The position numbers and the translations under genes are program-made. From assembly GCA_041588495.1 (NCBI GenBank), contig JBFGWM010000164.1, positions 1-6,405 of the forward strand: a stretch of DNA of 6,405 bases, given 5' to 3'. Source of the DNA: JBFGWM01 sp041588495 (GTDB taxonomy: Bacteria > Pseudomonadota > Gammaproteobacteria > Pseudomonadales > JBFGWM01). This document shows, piece by piece, positions 1 through 6,188 of the stretch. The first letter of the stretch is position 1. Every line of letters begins with the position of its first letter. The notes under the pieces are model-generated. The model saw nothing but the letters and a program-made list of their open reading frames with translations, was not told the DNA's origin and made no database searches.

Positions 1-944
1 ACCGTGCCCAGGCGGGCGTTGTTGATGGGTCCGGCGAACCAGTCGGCATAGCGGCCCATGCCCGGTTCGCGGTCGGCGAGCTCGCGGTAGCGGGCGCGCA
101 GGGCGTCAATGGCCGCGGCCTTTTCCCGTCGCAACCGCGCACTGTCCCCGCCCGAGGCGTAAAGCCGTTCCAGGCGGGTCATCGCCGCGTCGACGAGGGC
201 GCCGAACAGGCCCTCGAGACGTCGCGACTCGAGGTAGGCGGCATAGGCGTCCGGCTGCTCCCGCCGGCGGGTCCACAGGCGCAATCCCTCGCGTTCGACG
301 ACGCTGGCGAAACTCTCGTTGAAAGTCGTGTCGCCCGGCACGTACAGGCGCACGTGGGCCAGTTCGTGGAACAGCAGGGCCGCGAGGGCGGCATCGTCGT
401 CATGGATGAAGGTGTTCAGCAGCGGGTCCCTGAACCAGCCGAGGGTGGAATAGGCGCGGATGCCGCCCACCCAGGTATCGTGCCCGGAGGACTGCAGGCG
501 GGCCGCCTCGCGGTCTGCCATTACCGTCGAAAAGTAGCCCCGGTAACTGGCACATCCGGCCACCGGGTAGCACCACTCGACGGGTTCCAGGGAGAACTCC
601 GGTGCCGCAAAGAGCGCCCAGATCGCGTAGGGCCGACCGAGGTCGGCGTAGTGGTCGTACTGTCCCGTTGCCGGCAGGTGCAGCCGCTCTCCGGCAAACT
701 TCAGTACCTCGCGCGTGTACCCGATGCGGTCACGCAGGTCGGGTGGGGTGCCGGGGTCGGCGAGGACCGCGTCCACGTCACGGCGGGCGAGCAGGATCGC
801 GGCCTGGCCGCGGGCCAGTTGTCCATACCAGGACAGTGCCTGGCACCCGGGCAGGGCGACAAGGGCCGTGACCAGGAACAGCACGAGGCACGGCCGCGAG
901 GTGCGTTCCGGGGCCTCCATGTGACGGTGTGCCGCGCAGCCCAT
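1..944 (-). CDS. Putative zinc aminopeptidase lipoprotein (PF10023/COG4324 family), 3' end cut by window edge
   Basis: This minus-strand frame is open to the left edge, so 314 codons are visible and the C-terminus is missing; from memory the family runs about 330-380 residues. The N-terminus has a basic stretch, a hydrophobic core (about residues 19-31) and an LPGC lipobox-like site at Cys34, which suggests an envelope-anchored lipoprotein. Family blocks follow in order: a WCYPVAGC segment and YRGYF near residues 124-137, AYSTLGWFRDPLL near 164-175, then the gluzincin motif HELAH at 193-197. NESFA at 209-213 follows, with Glu210 or Glu217 as possible third zinc ligand. I chose the ATG at 944 because AGGAA lies 5 bases upstream; the in-frame ATG at 920 has no Shine-Dalgarno but would also leave a signal peptide. 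The family is annotated as peptidase by motif, and the substrate is unknown. It is divergent from the DUF2804 gene. Confidence 0.88.
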   Translation of the reverse strand, partial: MGCAAHRHMEAPERTSRPCLVLFLVTALVALPGCQALSWYGQLARGQAAILLARRDVDAVLADPGTPPDLRDRIGYTREVLKFAGERLHLPATGQYDHYADLGRPYAIWALFAAPEFSLEPVEWCYPVAGCASYRGYFSTVMADREAARLQSSGHDTWVGGIRAYSTLGWFRDPLLNTFIHDDDAALAALLFHELAHVRLYVPGDTTFNESFASVVEREGLRLWTRRREQPDAYAAYLESRRLEGLFGALVDAAMTRLERLYASGGDSARLRREKAAAIDALRARYRELADREPGMGRYADWFAGPINNARLGT

Positions 945-1066
945 CCGCGTTCCTGCCGGTGTCGTGGGAGATGGCGGTCAATATAACGCAGGCGGGTGGG
1001 TTGCCGCTGCCGCCAGTGGCTATAGTTGTACGCAGACTCAATAACGTGGCATGGCAGGAGGTGTTC
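945..1066. promoter_or_regulatory. Divergent promoter region between the peptidase and DUF2804 genes
   Basis: This 122-base gap separates two head-to-head starts, so it must hold promoters for both. It contains two AT-rich islands in a GC-rich background. TATAGT at 1021-1026 could be the -10 for the rightward gene, but the nearest -35-like TTGCCG (1001-1006) is only 14 bases away. TATATT read on the minus strand from 985 to 980 could serve the leftward gene, with no clear -35. AGGAA (minus strand, 954-950) and AGGAGG (plus strand, 1056-1061) are the ribosome binding sites. The exact promoter elements are uncertain. Confidence 0.4.
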
Positions 1067-2086
1067 GTGGAACCCGGCAGGCTGATCGACGGCTCGGGGC
1101 AACCGCGCTACGGCGTGCTGGAGGCGCCCGTCGACCTGGTCAACCACCAGGATTTCGACCTTCGTAACAGCATGAACTGGCGGCGCTCCCGGCTCGCCAG
1201 GCGCTGGGCCTACAACCAGTTCCAGTTCATCGGCCTGCTGAGCCCGGAACTCATCGTCGGCTGCGCCATCGTGGACCTGCGCCTGGTCAGCAACGCGTTC
1301 GTGTATTTCTATGACGTCGCCAACGACCGCCTCGCCGAGTACAGCTTCATCCGCCCCCTGGGCTGGGGCACATACATGGAGCCGGCGCCCGATCGCGGCG
1401 CCTGTTATTTCGACGGCGGCGCCAACCGCTTCGAGATCTGCGCCACCCCGCAACCCCGCACGCGGCGCCTGAACGTCGAACTCGCCAGCGGCGAGAGCAT
1501 CTTCGCCCTGATGGAGGAGCCGAAGCCGTTCCGGGCCCTGCCGGTGTGCACCCGGGCCGGGTATACCGGGTGGGTGTATACCCAGAAGGCCGCCGCGCTG
1601 CCGGTGATGGGCACCGTTCACTGTCACGGGCGTTCATGGGACCTCAGCGAGAATACCCTGGGCAGTTATGACTGGAGCCTCGGTTTCATGCGCCGGGAGA
1701 CGTTCTGGAACTGGGGCTGCATGGCCGGGCGCATCGGTGGCCGTCACACGGTCGGCCTGAACCTGGCCGCCGGCGTCAACGAGACGGGGTTCACCGAGAA
1801 CGGATTCTGGTATGACAACAATTTCACCAAGGTCGACATGGTGGATTTCCGTTTCAACCGCGACCAGCCGCAGGAACCGTGGAAGATGGTCTCCAATGAC
1901 GGCCGGGTGGACCTCGATTTCGCCCCCCTGGGCCGCCGCTCGGAGCGCCTGCACGCGGGGGTGATCGCCTCCAACTTCAACCAGATGTTCGGGTTCTTCT
2001 CGGGCACCCTGAAACCCGAATCGGGCAAGCCGGTCACCGTCGAGCGGGTGCCCGGGTTTGCCGAGGACCACTACGCGAAGTGGTAG
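1067..2086 (+). CDS. DUF2804 family protein
   Basis: The protein has 339 residues, which I take to be close to the usual length of the DUF2804 family (PF10974). The GTG at 1067 is the preferred start: AGGAGG lies 5 bases upstream and the conserved part begins soon after. The frame opens earlier at GTG 929, but that start would overlap the divergent peptidase gene and adds a non-conserved, proline-rich tail. Conserved-looking segments include DWSLGFMRRETFWNWG at 202-217, GLNLAAGVNETGF at 230-242, and a C-terminal stretch near 303-313 with SNFNQMFGFFSG. The protein is rich in aromatic residues and predicted beta-strands, with no signal peptide or membrane helix. No biochemical function is established that I know of. 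A calycin/CrtC-like lipid- or terpenoid-binding beta-barrel is a guess from its aromatic, strand-rich character. It stands alone on the plus strand. Confidence 0.85.
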   Translation: MEPGRLIDGSGQPRYGVLEAPVDLVNHQDFDLRNSMNWRRSRLARRWAYNQFQFIGLLSPELIVGCAIVDLRLVSNAFVYFYDVANDRLAEYSFIRPLGWGTYMEPAPDRGACYFDGGANRFEICATPQPRTRRLNVELASGESIFALMEEPKPFRALPVCTRAGYTGWVYTQKAAALPVMGTVHCHGRSWDLSENTLGSYDWSLGFMRRETFWNWGCMAGRIGGRHTVGLNLAAGVNETGFTENGFWYDNNFTKVDMVDFRFNRDQPQEPWKMVSNDGRVDLDFAPLGRRSERLHAGVIASNFNQMFGFFSGTLKPESGKPVTVERVPGFAEDHYAKW

Positions 2087-2092
2087 GTCCCG

Positions 2093-2110
2093 GGTCCCGG
2101 TGCCGGGACC
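2093..2110. terminator. GC-rich hairpin between convergent genes, possible terminator
   Basis: A perfect 8-bp inverted repeat, GGTCCCGG with CCGGGACC, has a 2-base centre and sits in the 30-base gap between the DUF2804 stop (2086) and the SDR stop (2117). On the plus strand a modest T-rich stretch follows (2114-2122); on the minus strand no T-run follows. The position suits a shared terminator for convergent transcripts, but it lacks a canonical U-tract. Confidence 0.45.
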
Positions 2111-2116
2111 GGGTCG

Positions 2117-2890
2117 TTATTTCTGCAGCAGACGCACCAGCTTGCGCACCACGAAACGTGGCGTGAAGCGGATCGAGAACGCCAGCAGCCAGTTCTTCAG
2201 GCCGGGTATGACGATCGGCCGGTTGCGCCGCAGGCCGCGCAGCCCCGCTTCAGCGACATCCCGCGAGGTCATGGTGCCCGCCTTGAACAGCAGCGTGTCC
2301 TTCATGTCCGCGACGTCGGCGAAACCGGTCGCGGTGGCGCCCGGGCACAGGCAGGACACCTTCACACCGCTGCCCCGGACCTCCTCGTACAGGGCCTCCG
2401 AGAAGGAGTTCACGAAGGCCTTGGTGGCGTAGTAGACGGCCATGTTCGGCCCCGGCTGGAACCCCGCTGTCGAGCCGACGTTGAGGATTCCGCCGCGTCC
2501 GCGGGCCAGCATGCCGGGCAGGAACAGCTGGGTCAGCTGGGTCAGGGCATTGACGTTGACCTGGATCATGCTCATCTGGCGCGCGGTGTCGAGGGTGGCC
2601 AGGTTCCCCTTGAGGCCGAATCCCGCGTTGTTGACGAGCACGTCGACCAGGATTCCCTTCTCCTCCATTTGTGCGAACAGCTCCGCGGGAGCCGCCGGGT
2701 CGCCGAGGTCGCGGGGCAGTACAGTGACCGAGACCGAGTGGCGGTCGTGGAGTTCGCCGGCCAGGGACTCGAGCTTGTCGGCGCTGCGGGCGACGAGCAC
2801 GAGGTCGGAACCATCCGCCGCGAACAGCTTCGCCAGCTCCAGGCCGATGCCTGATGAAGCGCCGGTAATCAGTACGGTTTCGCGTGACAT
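2117..2890 (-). CDS. SDR family NAD(P)-dependent oxidoreductase (classical, DltE/COG0300-like)
   Basis: The 257-residue protein is a classical short-chain dehydrogenase. The nucleotide-binding TGASSGIG motif is at 9-16, VNNAGFG at 86-92, and the catalytic tetrad is Asn112, Ser140, Tyr153 and Lys157 with the usual 13-residue Ser-Tyr spacing. The PG turn after the active site is present as CPGATATGF at 182-190. Arg35 after the second strand suggests NADP(H) preference (inference from family rules). The C-terminus is basic and hydrophobic (about 233-257), as in SDRs acting on lipid substrates at a membrane surface. The substrate cannot be read from sequence; a hydroxyacyl, keto-lipid or carbonyl compound is plausible. 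AAGGAG lies 8 bases before the ATG. The crotonase-family gene ends 31 bases upstream on the same strand, so the two are probably co-transcribed. Confidence 0.93.
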   Translation of the reverse strand: MSRETVLITGASSGIGLELAKLFAADGSDLVLVARSADKLESLAGELHDRHSVSVTVLPRDLGDPAAPAELFAQMEEKGILVDVLVNNAGFGLKGNLATLDTARQMSMIQVNVNALTQLTQLFLPGMLARGRGGILNVGSTAGFQPGPNMAVYYATKAFVNSFSEALYEEVRGSGVKVSCLCPGATATGFADVADMKDTLLFKAGTMTSRDVAEAGLRGLRRNRPIVIPGLKNWLLAFSIRFTPRFVVRKLVRLLQK

Positions 2891-2921
2891 GTCGCTTGCT
2901 CCTTGCGTGGATCGGGTTCGT

Positions 2922-3749
2922 TTACGGTTTCATGCCCGGGGTGACGGGCTGGGCGCCAGGCTGCAGGTCGGGATGATCGCGCCGCGAGAAACGCTCGAAA
3001 CCCTCGCGGATCTCGTCGCCGCCGATGAGACGGTTGAAACACTCGGCCTCGATGCGCAGGCCCTCGTCGAGGGGCCGGCCGAAGCCGCGCACCGCGGCTT
3101 CCTTGTCGGTCCGCATGGCTGACTGCGGCAGGCCCGCCAGGAAGGTGCCGAGTTCCAGGGCGCGCGCCAGGGACTGTCCGCGCGGCACCACCTCGTTGGC
3201 GAGGCCCATGCGCTCCGCCTCGGCGGCATCGATCACGCGGCCGGTGAGAATCAGGTCCATGGCGCGGCCCATGCCCACGATGCGCGGCAGGCGCTGGGTG
3301 CCGCCGTCGCCGAGGCCGATGTTCCAACGCCGGCAGGTCACCCCGAAACGGGCGTGTTCCTCGGCGATGCGCAGGTCGGCGAAGCAGGCCCATTCCAGCC
3401 CGCCGGCGAACGCGTCGCCATTGACCGCGGCGATGATCGGCTTGTAGATGTCGGTCCAGCGCGAGGGGCCGATCAGCCCGGGGCGTTCGCCGCGGCCGTG
3501 GGCGGCCTGCTCGGCCGGTGTGGCGGGGAGCAGTTCCGGTGCCGCCAGGTCGCCGCCGGCACAGAACGCCTTGTCACCGGCGCCGGTGATCACCGCGACC
3601 CGCGCGTCGTCGTCGTCGCGGAACCGGGTCCAGGCATCGATCAGTTCGCGGTGGGTCAGCGGGCCGATGCAGTTGCGCTTTTCCGGGCGGTCGAAACGGA
3701 TCACGCGCACCGCGCCGTGGGTCTCGTAGCTGATCTCGGTGTATTCCAT
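2922..3749 (-). CDS. Crotonase / enoyl-CoA hydratase-isomerase family protein
   Basis: The 275-residue protein has the crotonase fold signature. The first oxyanion-hole segment is AFCAGGDL at 61-68 and the second is NGDAFAGGLEWA at 110-121. GGTQRLPRIVG follows at 149-159. Compared with rat mitochondrial enoyl-CoA hydratase, Glu119 matches catalytic Glu144, but the position of Glu164 is Cys139 (in VTCRRW, 137-142). The protein may therefore not be an ordinary enoyl-CoA hydratase; a dehydratase, isomerase or other CoA-thioester reaction is possible. A run of four aspartates (45-48) comes from a short GTC repeat. The start has AGGA 9 bases upstream and a probable promoter just beyond. It lies in tandem with the SDR gene, a pairing that fits fatty-acyl or carnitinyl-type CoA metabolism (inference). 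Confidence 0.9.
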   Translation of the reverse strand: MEYTEISYETHGAVRVIRFDRPEKRNCIGPLTHRELIDAWTRFRDDDDARVAVITGAGDKAFCAGGDLAAPELLPATPAEQAAHGRGERPGLIGPSRWTDIYKPIIAAVNGDAFAGGLEWACFADLRIAEEHARFGVTCRRWNIGLGDGGTQRLPRIVGMGRAMDLILTGRVIDAAEAERMGLANEVVPRGQSLARALELGTFLAGLPQSAMRTDKEAAVRGFGRPLDEGLRIEAECFNRLIGGDEIREGFERFSRRDHPDLQPGAQPVTPGMKP

Positions 3750-3778
3750 GCCGCGGCATCCTGGACGTTGAGAGGTGG

Positions 3779-3807
3779 ACTATAACGGAGCGGGCGCTTG
3801 CCTTGAA
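3779..3807 (-). promoter_or_regulatory. Candidate sigma-70 promoter for the crotonase-SDR pair
   Basis: On the minus strand TATAGT (3784-3779) is a good -10 element, with TTCAAG (3807-3802, three of six consensus bases) 17 bases upstream as a weak -35. The predicted start of transcription is about 25 bases before the ATG at 3749. It lies in the 75-base gap after the AMP nucleosidase gene and would let the crotonase and SDR genes be expressed apart from the upstream genes. Confidence 0.45.
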
Positions 3808-3824
3808 CCGCGTGCGGAAGCGGC

Positions 3825-4598
3825 TCAGTACTTGAAGTGCTTGATCTTCTCGCCCTTGGCGCCGATTTCGGTCATCGCCTCGATGCCGATCTGCAGGTGC
3901 TTGCGGGTCCACTTGCGGGTGACCTCGGTATCCGATTCCTCGGTCTTGACCCCCTCCGGCGTGAACGGCACGTCGGAGACCAGCAGCAGCGCGCCGCGGG
4001 CGATTTCATTGTGGTGGCCGACGATGAAGACGGTGGCGGTCTCCATGTCGATGGCGATGGTCGTGAGTTTCTGCAGGCGTTCCAGGAACGCGATGTCGTG
4101 CTCCCACAGGCGCCGGTTGGTGGTGTAGACCACCCCGGTCCGGTACTCGTGTCCGTGGGCGACGATCTTCTCGGAGACGAACTTGTGCAGCTTGAAGGAG
4201 GGCAGGGCGGGCACTTCCGGCGGGAAGTAGTCGTTGCTGGTCCCCTCGCCACGCACCGCCGCGATGGGCAGGATGAAATGGCCGATCTCGGTGGACTGCT
4301 TGAGACCCCCGCACTTGCCCAGGAACAGCACGCCCTTGGCGGGACTGGCGCTGAGCAGGTCCATGATGGTGGCGGCGTTGGCGGAGCCGATGCCGAAGTT
4401 GATGATGGTCAGGCCGTCGCTGTTGGTGGCGGCGAGCATCGGGCGGTTTTCGCCGTACACGTCGCACCCGAACTGTTCGGCAAAGTTCTCGACGTAGTTG
4501 CGGAAGTTGGTGAGCAGGATGTGCTCGCCAAAGGAGTCCAGCGGCATGCCGGTATAACGCGGCAACCAGTTGCGCGCGATTTCCACCCGATCAGGCAT
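3825..4598 (-). CDS. amn: AMP nucleosidase, short form (PNP_UDP_1 superfamily)
   Basis: AMP nucleosidase (EC 3.2.2.4) hydrolyses AMP to adenine and ribose 5-phosphate in the cytoplasm. The 257-residue protein is the catalytic nucleoside phosphorylase-like domain alone; E. coli Amn has about 484 residues with an extra N-terminal domain. Visible landmarks are NFGIGSANAATIMD (67-80), FLGKCGGL (92-99), EGTSNDYFPPEVPALPSF (118-135), the base/ribose-binding DMET (184-187, Glu186) and VSDVPFTPEGVKT (207-219), where Asp209 is the likely catalytic acid. The YFPPEVPAL segment is typical of AMP nucleosidases rather than of MTA/SAH nucleosidases. The ATG at 4598 has AGGGAG 8 bases upstream. It lies 54 bases downstream of the acyl-CoA-binding protein gene on the same strand. 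Activity on another purine nucleotide or nucleoside cannot be excluded. Confidence 0.88.
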   Translation of the reverse strand: MPDRVEIARNWLPRYTGMPLDSFGEHILLTNFRNYVENFAEQFGCDVYGENRPMLAATNSDGLTIINFGIGSANAATIMDLLSASPAKGVLFLGKCGGLKQSTEIGHFILPIAAVRGEGTSNDYFPPEVPALPSFKLHKFVSEKIVAHGHEYRTGVVYTTNRRLWEHDIAFLERLQKLTTIAIDMETATVFIVGHHNEIARGALLLVSDVPFTPEGVKTEESDTEVTRKWTRKHLQIGIEAMTEIGAKGEKIKHFKY

Positions 4599-4627
4599 GG
4601 CGCCGGACTCCCTGGCGGTCCGGGGTT

Positions 4628-4644
4628 CCCGCCGTGACGGCGGG
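4628..4644. other. Strong GC hairpin in the ACBP-AMP nucleosidase gap
   Basis: CCCGCCG (4628-4634) and CGGCGGG (4638-4644) form a perfect 7-bp stem with a TGA triloop; GGG at 4623-4625 and CCC at 4645-4647 could extend it across a 2-base bulge. It lies between two co-directional genes and ends 30 bases before the AMP nucleosidase start. No T-run follows on the minus strand, so it looks more like an mRNA processing, stability or attenuation element than a full intrinsic terminator. Confidence 0.45.
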
Positions 4645-4652
4645 CCCGGGGA

Positions 4653-4925
4653 TCAGCCGTGCTTCTTTTTCATGTCCTCGACGAGGTCGACATACTTCTG
4701 CATGGCTTCGTCGGGGGAAAGCCCCTTGAGTTTTTCCCAGGCCTGGTACTTGGCCTTGCCGACCAGGTCCATCATGCCCGGCTTCTTGCCTTTCACGTCG
4801 CCGTCGCTGCCCTGCTTGAACAGCGCGTACATCTGCAGCTTGAGGTCGTTGGAGGGCTGGAAGTCGCCGGTGGCGTTCTTCACGTAGTTCACAGCTTCCT
4901 CGAACTTGGCTTTCAGGTCTGACAT
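4653..4925 (-). CDS. Acyl-CoA-binding protein (ACBP)
   Basis: The 90-residue protein matches the four-helix ACBP family over its whole length. It binds medium- to long-chain acyl-CoA esters in the cytosol and acts as a carrier and buffer. Compared with bovine ACBP, the ligand-contacting residues are present: Tyr33 (Tyr28), Lys37 (Lys32) within YALFKQ, Lys59 (Lys54) and Tyr78 (Tyr73). Tyr60 replaces Trp55. The KGKKPGMMD segment (45-53) and AWEKLKG (62-68) are typical. AGGAGG stands 8 bases before the ATG, predicting strong translation. It follows the tandem GST-N/glutaredoxin-like gene by 21 bases and precedes the AMP nucleosidase gene. ACBP is common in eukaryotes and patchy in bacteria, so its presence fits a lipid-active proteobacterium. 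Confidence 0.96.
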   Translation of the reverse strand: MSDLKAKFEEAVNYVKNATGDFQPSNDLKLQMYALFKQGSDGDVKGKKPGMMDLVGKAKYQAWEKLKGLSPDEAMQKYVDLVEDMKKKHG

Positions 4926-4946
4926 CGGTGTTTCCTCCTCGGTGGT

Positions 4947-5699
4947 CTACACAGCATAGGTTGTCTCGAGATATTCGACGATGTCCGTCGACTCGTACAT
5001 CTCCACGCCGGTATTCGGGTCGACCAGGTAGGGAACCTGCATGCGGCCCCCGCGTTCCAGCAACTCGGCCCGGTTCCTGCCCAGTACGCGGTATCCGGGC
5101 ATGAAGTTGTTGCGGACCGCGGGAATGATCCAGTCGGTCCACTTGTACTTGCCGACGTTCCGCAGCTCGTAGGTCAGTTCCAGTTCGCAGAGCTTCTCGC
5201 GCACCGGCCTCGAGAACGGACTCGATTCAAAACTGTAGAGCAGGAGCGGCTTTTTTGCCTCCCGGGAGGGACGGGCGCGGCTGCCCGCGGTGCCGCGCAG
5301 CACGCCGCCGGCCACCGAGGTCGCCTCGTTGAGCAGGTGGGGCCGCCAGCGGGCCGGCACCCGGCCGTCGCCGTAGGTCTCGAAGAGGTAGGCGATGATG
5401 TCGGCGGACTCGTACAGGCGGTGCCCGGTGTTGGGGTCCACCAGGAACGGATACTGCTGCTTGCCGCCCAGTTCGTCGACCCGTGGCCGGTGACGGGTGC
5501 CGCCCTTCGGACACGGGTGGATGAGGGCGTCGAGATCGAGTTCGGTGAGCGCCTCGCGCACCAGGCGGCAGAAGGGGCAGGCCTCGAAATCGTAGAGTTC
5601 GAGCAGTTTTTCGGGCTGCCGGCGGGCCGGGTAGTAGGCCTGGGTGCCACGCCACAGGCAGATGGAGGAAGTCAGGGACGAGCCGAGTGCGTCGAGCAT
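4947..5699 (-). CDS. Tandem glutaredoxin / GST N-terminal-domain-like protein
   Basis: The 250-residue protein consists of two thioredoxin-fold repeats without the helical GST C-terminal domain. Repeat 1 (about 31-110) carries a CPFC redox motif at 41-44, then YPFLVDPNTG at 83-92 and YESADI at 96-101. Repeat 2 (about 150-250) mirrors it with SPFS at 160-163, VPYLVDPNTG at 222-231 and YESTDI at 235-240, so the second active site has lost both cysteines. The cis-proline and ESxDI elements are those used by GST-N and glutaredoxin domains to hold glutathione. A thiol-disulfide or glutathione-linked role is likely, with unknown substrate. The ATG at 5699 is preferred because AAGGTG lies about 5 bases upstream; the frame extends to 5789, but that extension crosses the likely promoter. 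It is probably the first gene of the transcript with ACBP. Confidence 0.87.
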   Translation of the reverse strand: MLDALGSSLTSSICLWRGTQAYYPARRQPEKLLELYDFEACPFCRLVREALTELDLDALIHPCPKGGTRHRPRVDELGGKQQYPFLVDPNTGHRLYESADIIAYLFETYGDGRVPARWRPHLLNEATSVAGGVLRGTAGSRARPSREAKKPLLLYSFESSPFSRPVREKLCELELTYELRNVGKYKWTDWIIPAVRNNFMPGYRVLGRNRAELLERGGRMQVPYLVDPNTGVEMYESTDIVEYLETTYAV

Positions 5700-5762
5700 G
5701 GGGTTCACCTTGGAGGTTGTTTGCGCATACCGGTACCGCGGCGGGTGGCGGCTTCGAATGCT

Positions 5763-5818
5763 GGAATAATTCTCAGGAATTGACGACAAGTGCAGGATAA
5801 TAAGAGGGATTGTCGTCC
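5763..5818 (-). promoter_or_regulatory. AT-rich promoter/operator region upstream of the tandem GST-N gene
   Basis: Within the 171-base gap (5700-5870) this is the only AT-rich stretch. On the minus strand TATTAT (5802-5797) is a good -10 candidate, and AATTAT (5771-5766) is another; neither has a convincing -35 at 16-18 bases. The TATTAT is enclosed by a perfect inverted repeat listed separately. Transcription from here would give a leader of roughly 60-90 bases before the ATG at 5699. Confidence 0.4.
5782..5817. repeat. 8-bp inverted repeat GACGACAA-N20-TTGTCGTC around a -10-like hexamer
   Basis: GACGACAA at 5782-5789 and its exact reverse complement TTGTCGTC at 5810-5817 are separated by 20 bases that contain ataata (5797-5802). 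The arms repeat at a 28-base period, so they could bind a dimeric regulator across the promoter. They could also pair as a loose hairpin downstream of the small secreted protein gene. Confidence 0.5.
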
Positions 5819-5870
5819 GAATCTGTGCCCTTCATGCCAATCGCGCGTTTCCCCGCGCCGCGGGTGATCC

Positions 5871-6188
5871 CTAGCGGGCGGCTTCCTCGAGGGCTTGCAG
5901 GTCGAGTTCTTCCTCCTCGCAGGTTTCGGTGACCTTTTTCGTGTAGTGCTTTTTCTCGAAGCGCAGCTTGGTGCGCACGGCGTTGACCTCGGCGCTGGAG
6001 CCGACCTTGGAGCCGCCCGCCACCGTGGCGTCGCGTAGCTCGTCCAGGGTGCGCGCCAGTTGCTGCTTGAAATGCAGGCACAGGCGCACTTCCTCGGCCT
6101 CCTCGAGCCCGATGTAGTTGATCTCGGCCCGCACGTGACCCGTGGCCAGCAGGCACGTTGCGGTCAGCAGCAAGACGGTTCGGTGCAT
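5871..6188 (-). CDS. Small secreted protein of unknown function
   Basis: The 105-residue product has a clear Sec signal peptide: His/Arg n-region, hydrophobic core at 5-16 and a VRA cleavage site after residue 21, leaving a mature protein of about 84 residues beginning EINYIG. I do not recognise a family. The mature part holds exactly two cysteines (37 and 90), which could form a periplasmic disulfide. It looks largely helical, with a basic segment (72-85, RTKLRFEKKHYTKK) followed by an acidic one (91-103, rich in Glu). The ATG has GGGAG about 9 bases upstream. A longer overlapping frame exists here (5773-6234), but it is arginine-, glycine- and proline-rich low-complexity and lacks a signal peptide, so this frame is preferred. 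It is divergent from the FliA-driven gene at 6344 and 171 bases upstream of the tandem GST-N gene. Confidence 0.75.
   Translation of the reverse strand: MHRTVLLLTATCLLATGHVRAEINYIGLEEAEEVRLCLHFKQQLARTLDELRDATVAGGSKVGSSAEVNAVRTKLRFEKKHYTKKVTETCEEEELDLQALEEAAR

Noticed and set aside
929..1066. Upstream GTG start adding 46 residues to the DUF2804 protein
   Set aside because: It would overlap the peptidase start, and AGGAGG 5 bases before GTG 1067 marks a better start.
701..1627. A 308-codon minus-strand open frame across the divergent region and the DUF2804 gene
   Set aside because: It overlaps both recognised genes, reads as the GC-rich antisense of DUF2804, and has no family motif.
3604..3619. 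GTC trinucleotide run as a microsatellite or phase-variable tract
   Set aside because: It has only about four units, stays in frame and simply encodes four aspartates in the crotonase.
3837..4637. A 266-codon plus-strand open frame opposite the AMP nucleosidase gene
   Set aside because: It is the antisense shadow of a gene with clear AMP nucleosidase motifs; long shadows are expected at this GC content.
5700..5789. Upstream start adding 30 residues to the tandem GST-N protein
   Set aside because: The extension crosses the AT-rich promoter-like patch, and ATG 5699 has its own AAGGTG ribosome binding site.
5852..5864. CCCGCG-C-CGCGGG palindrome just after the secreted protein stop, as a terminator
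   Set aside because: The loop is too short, no T-run follows on the minus strand, and such GC palindromes are common here.
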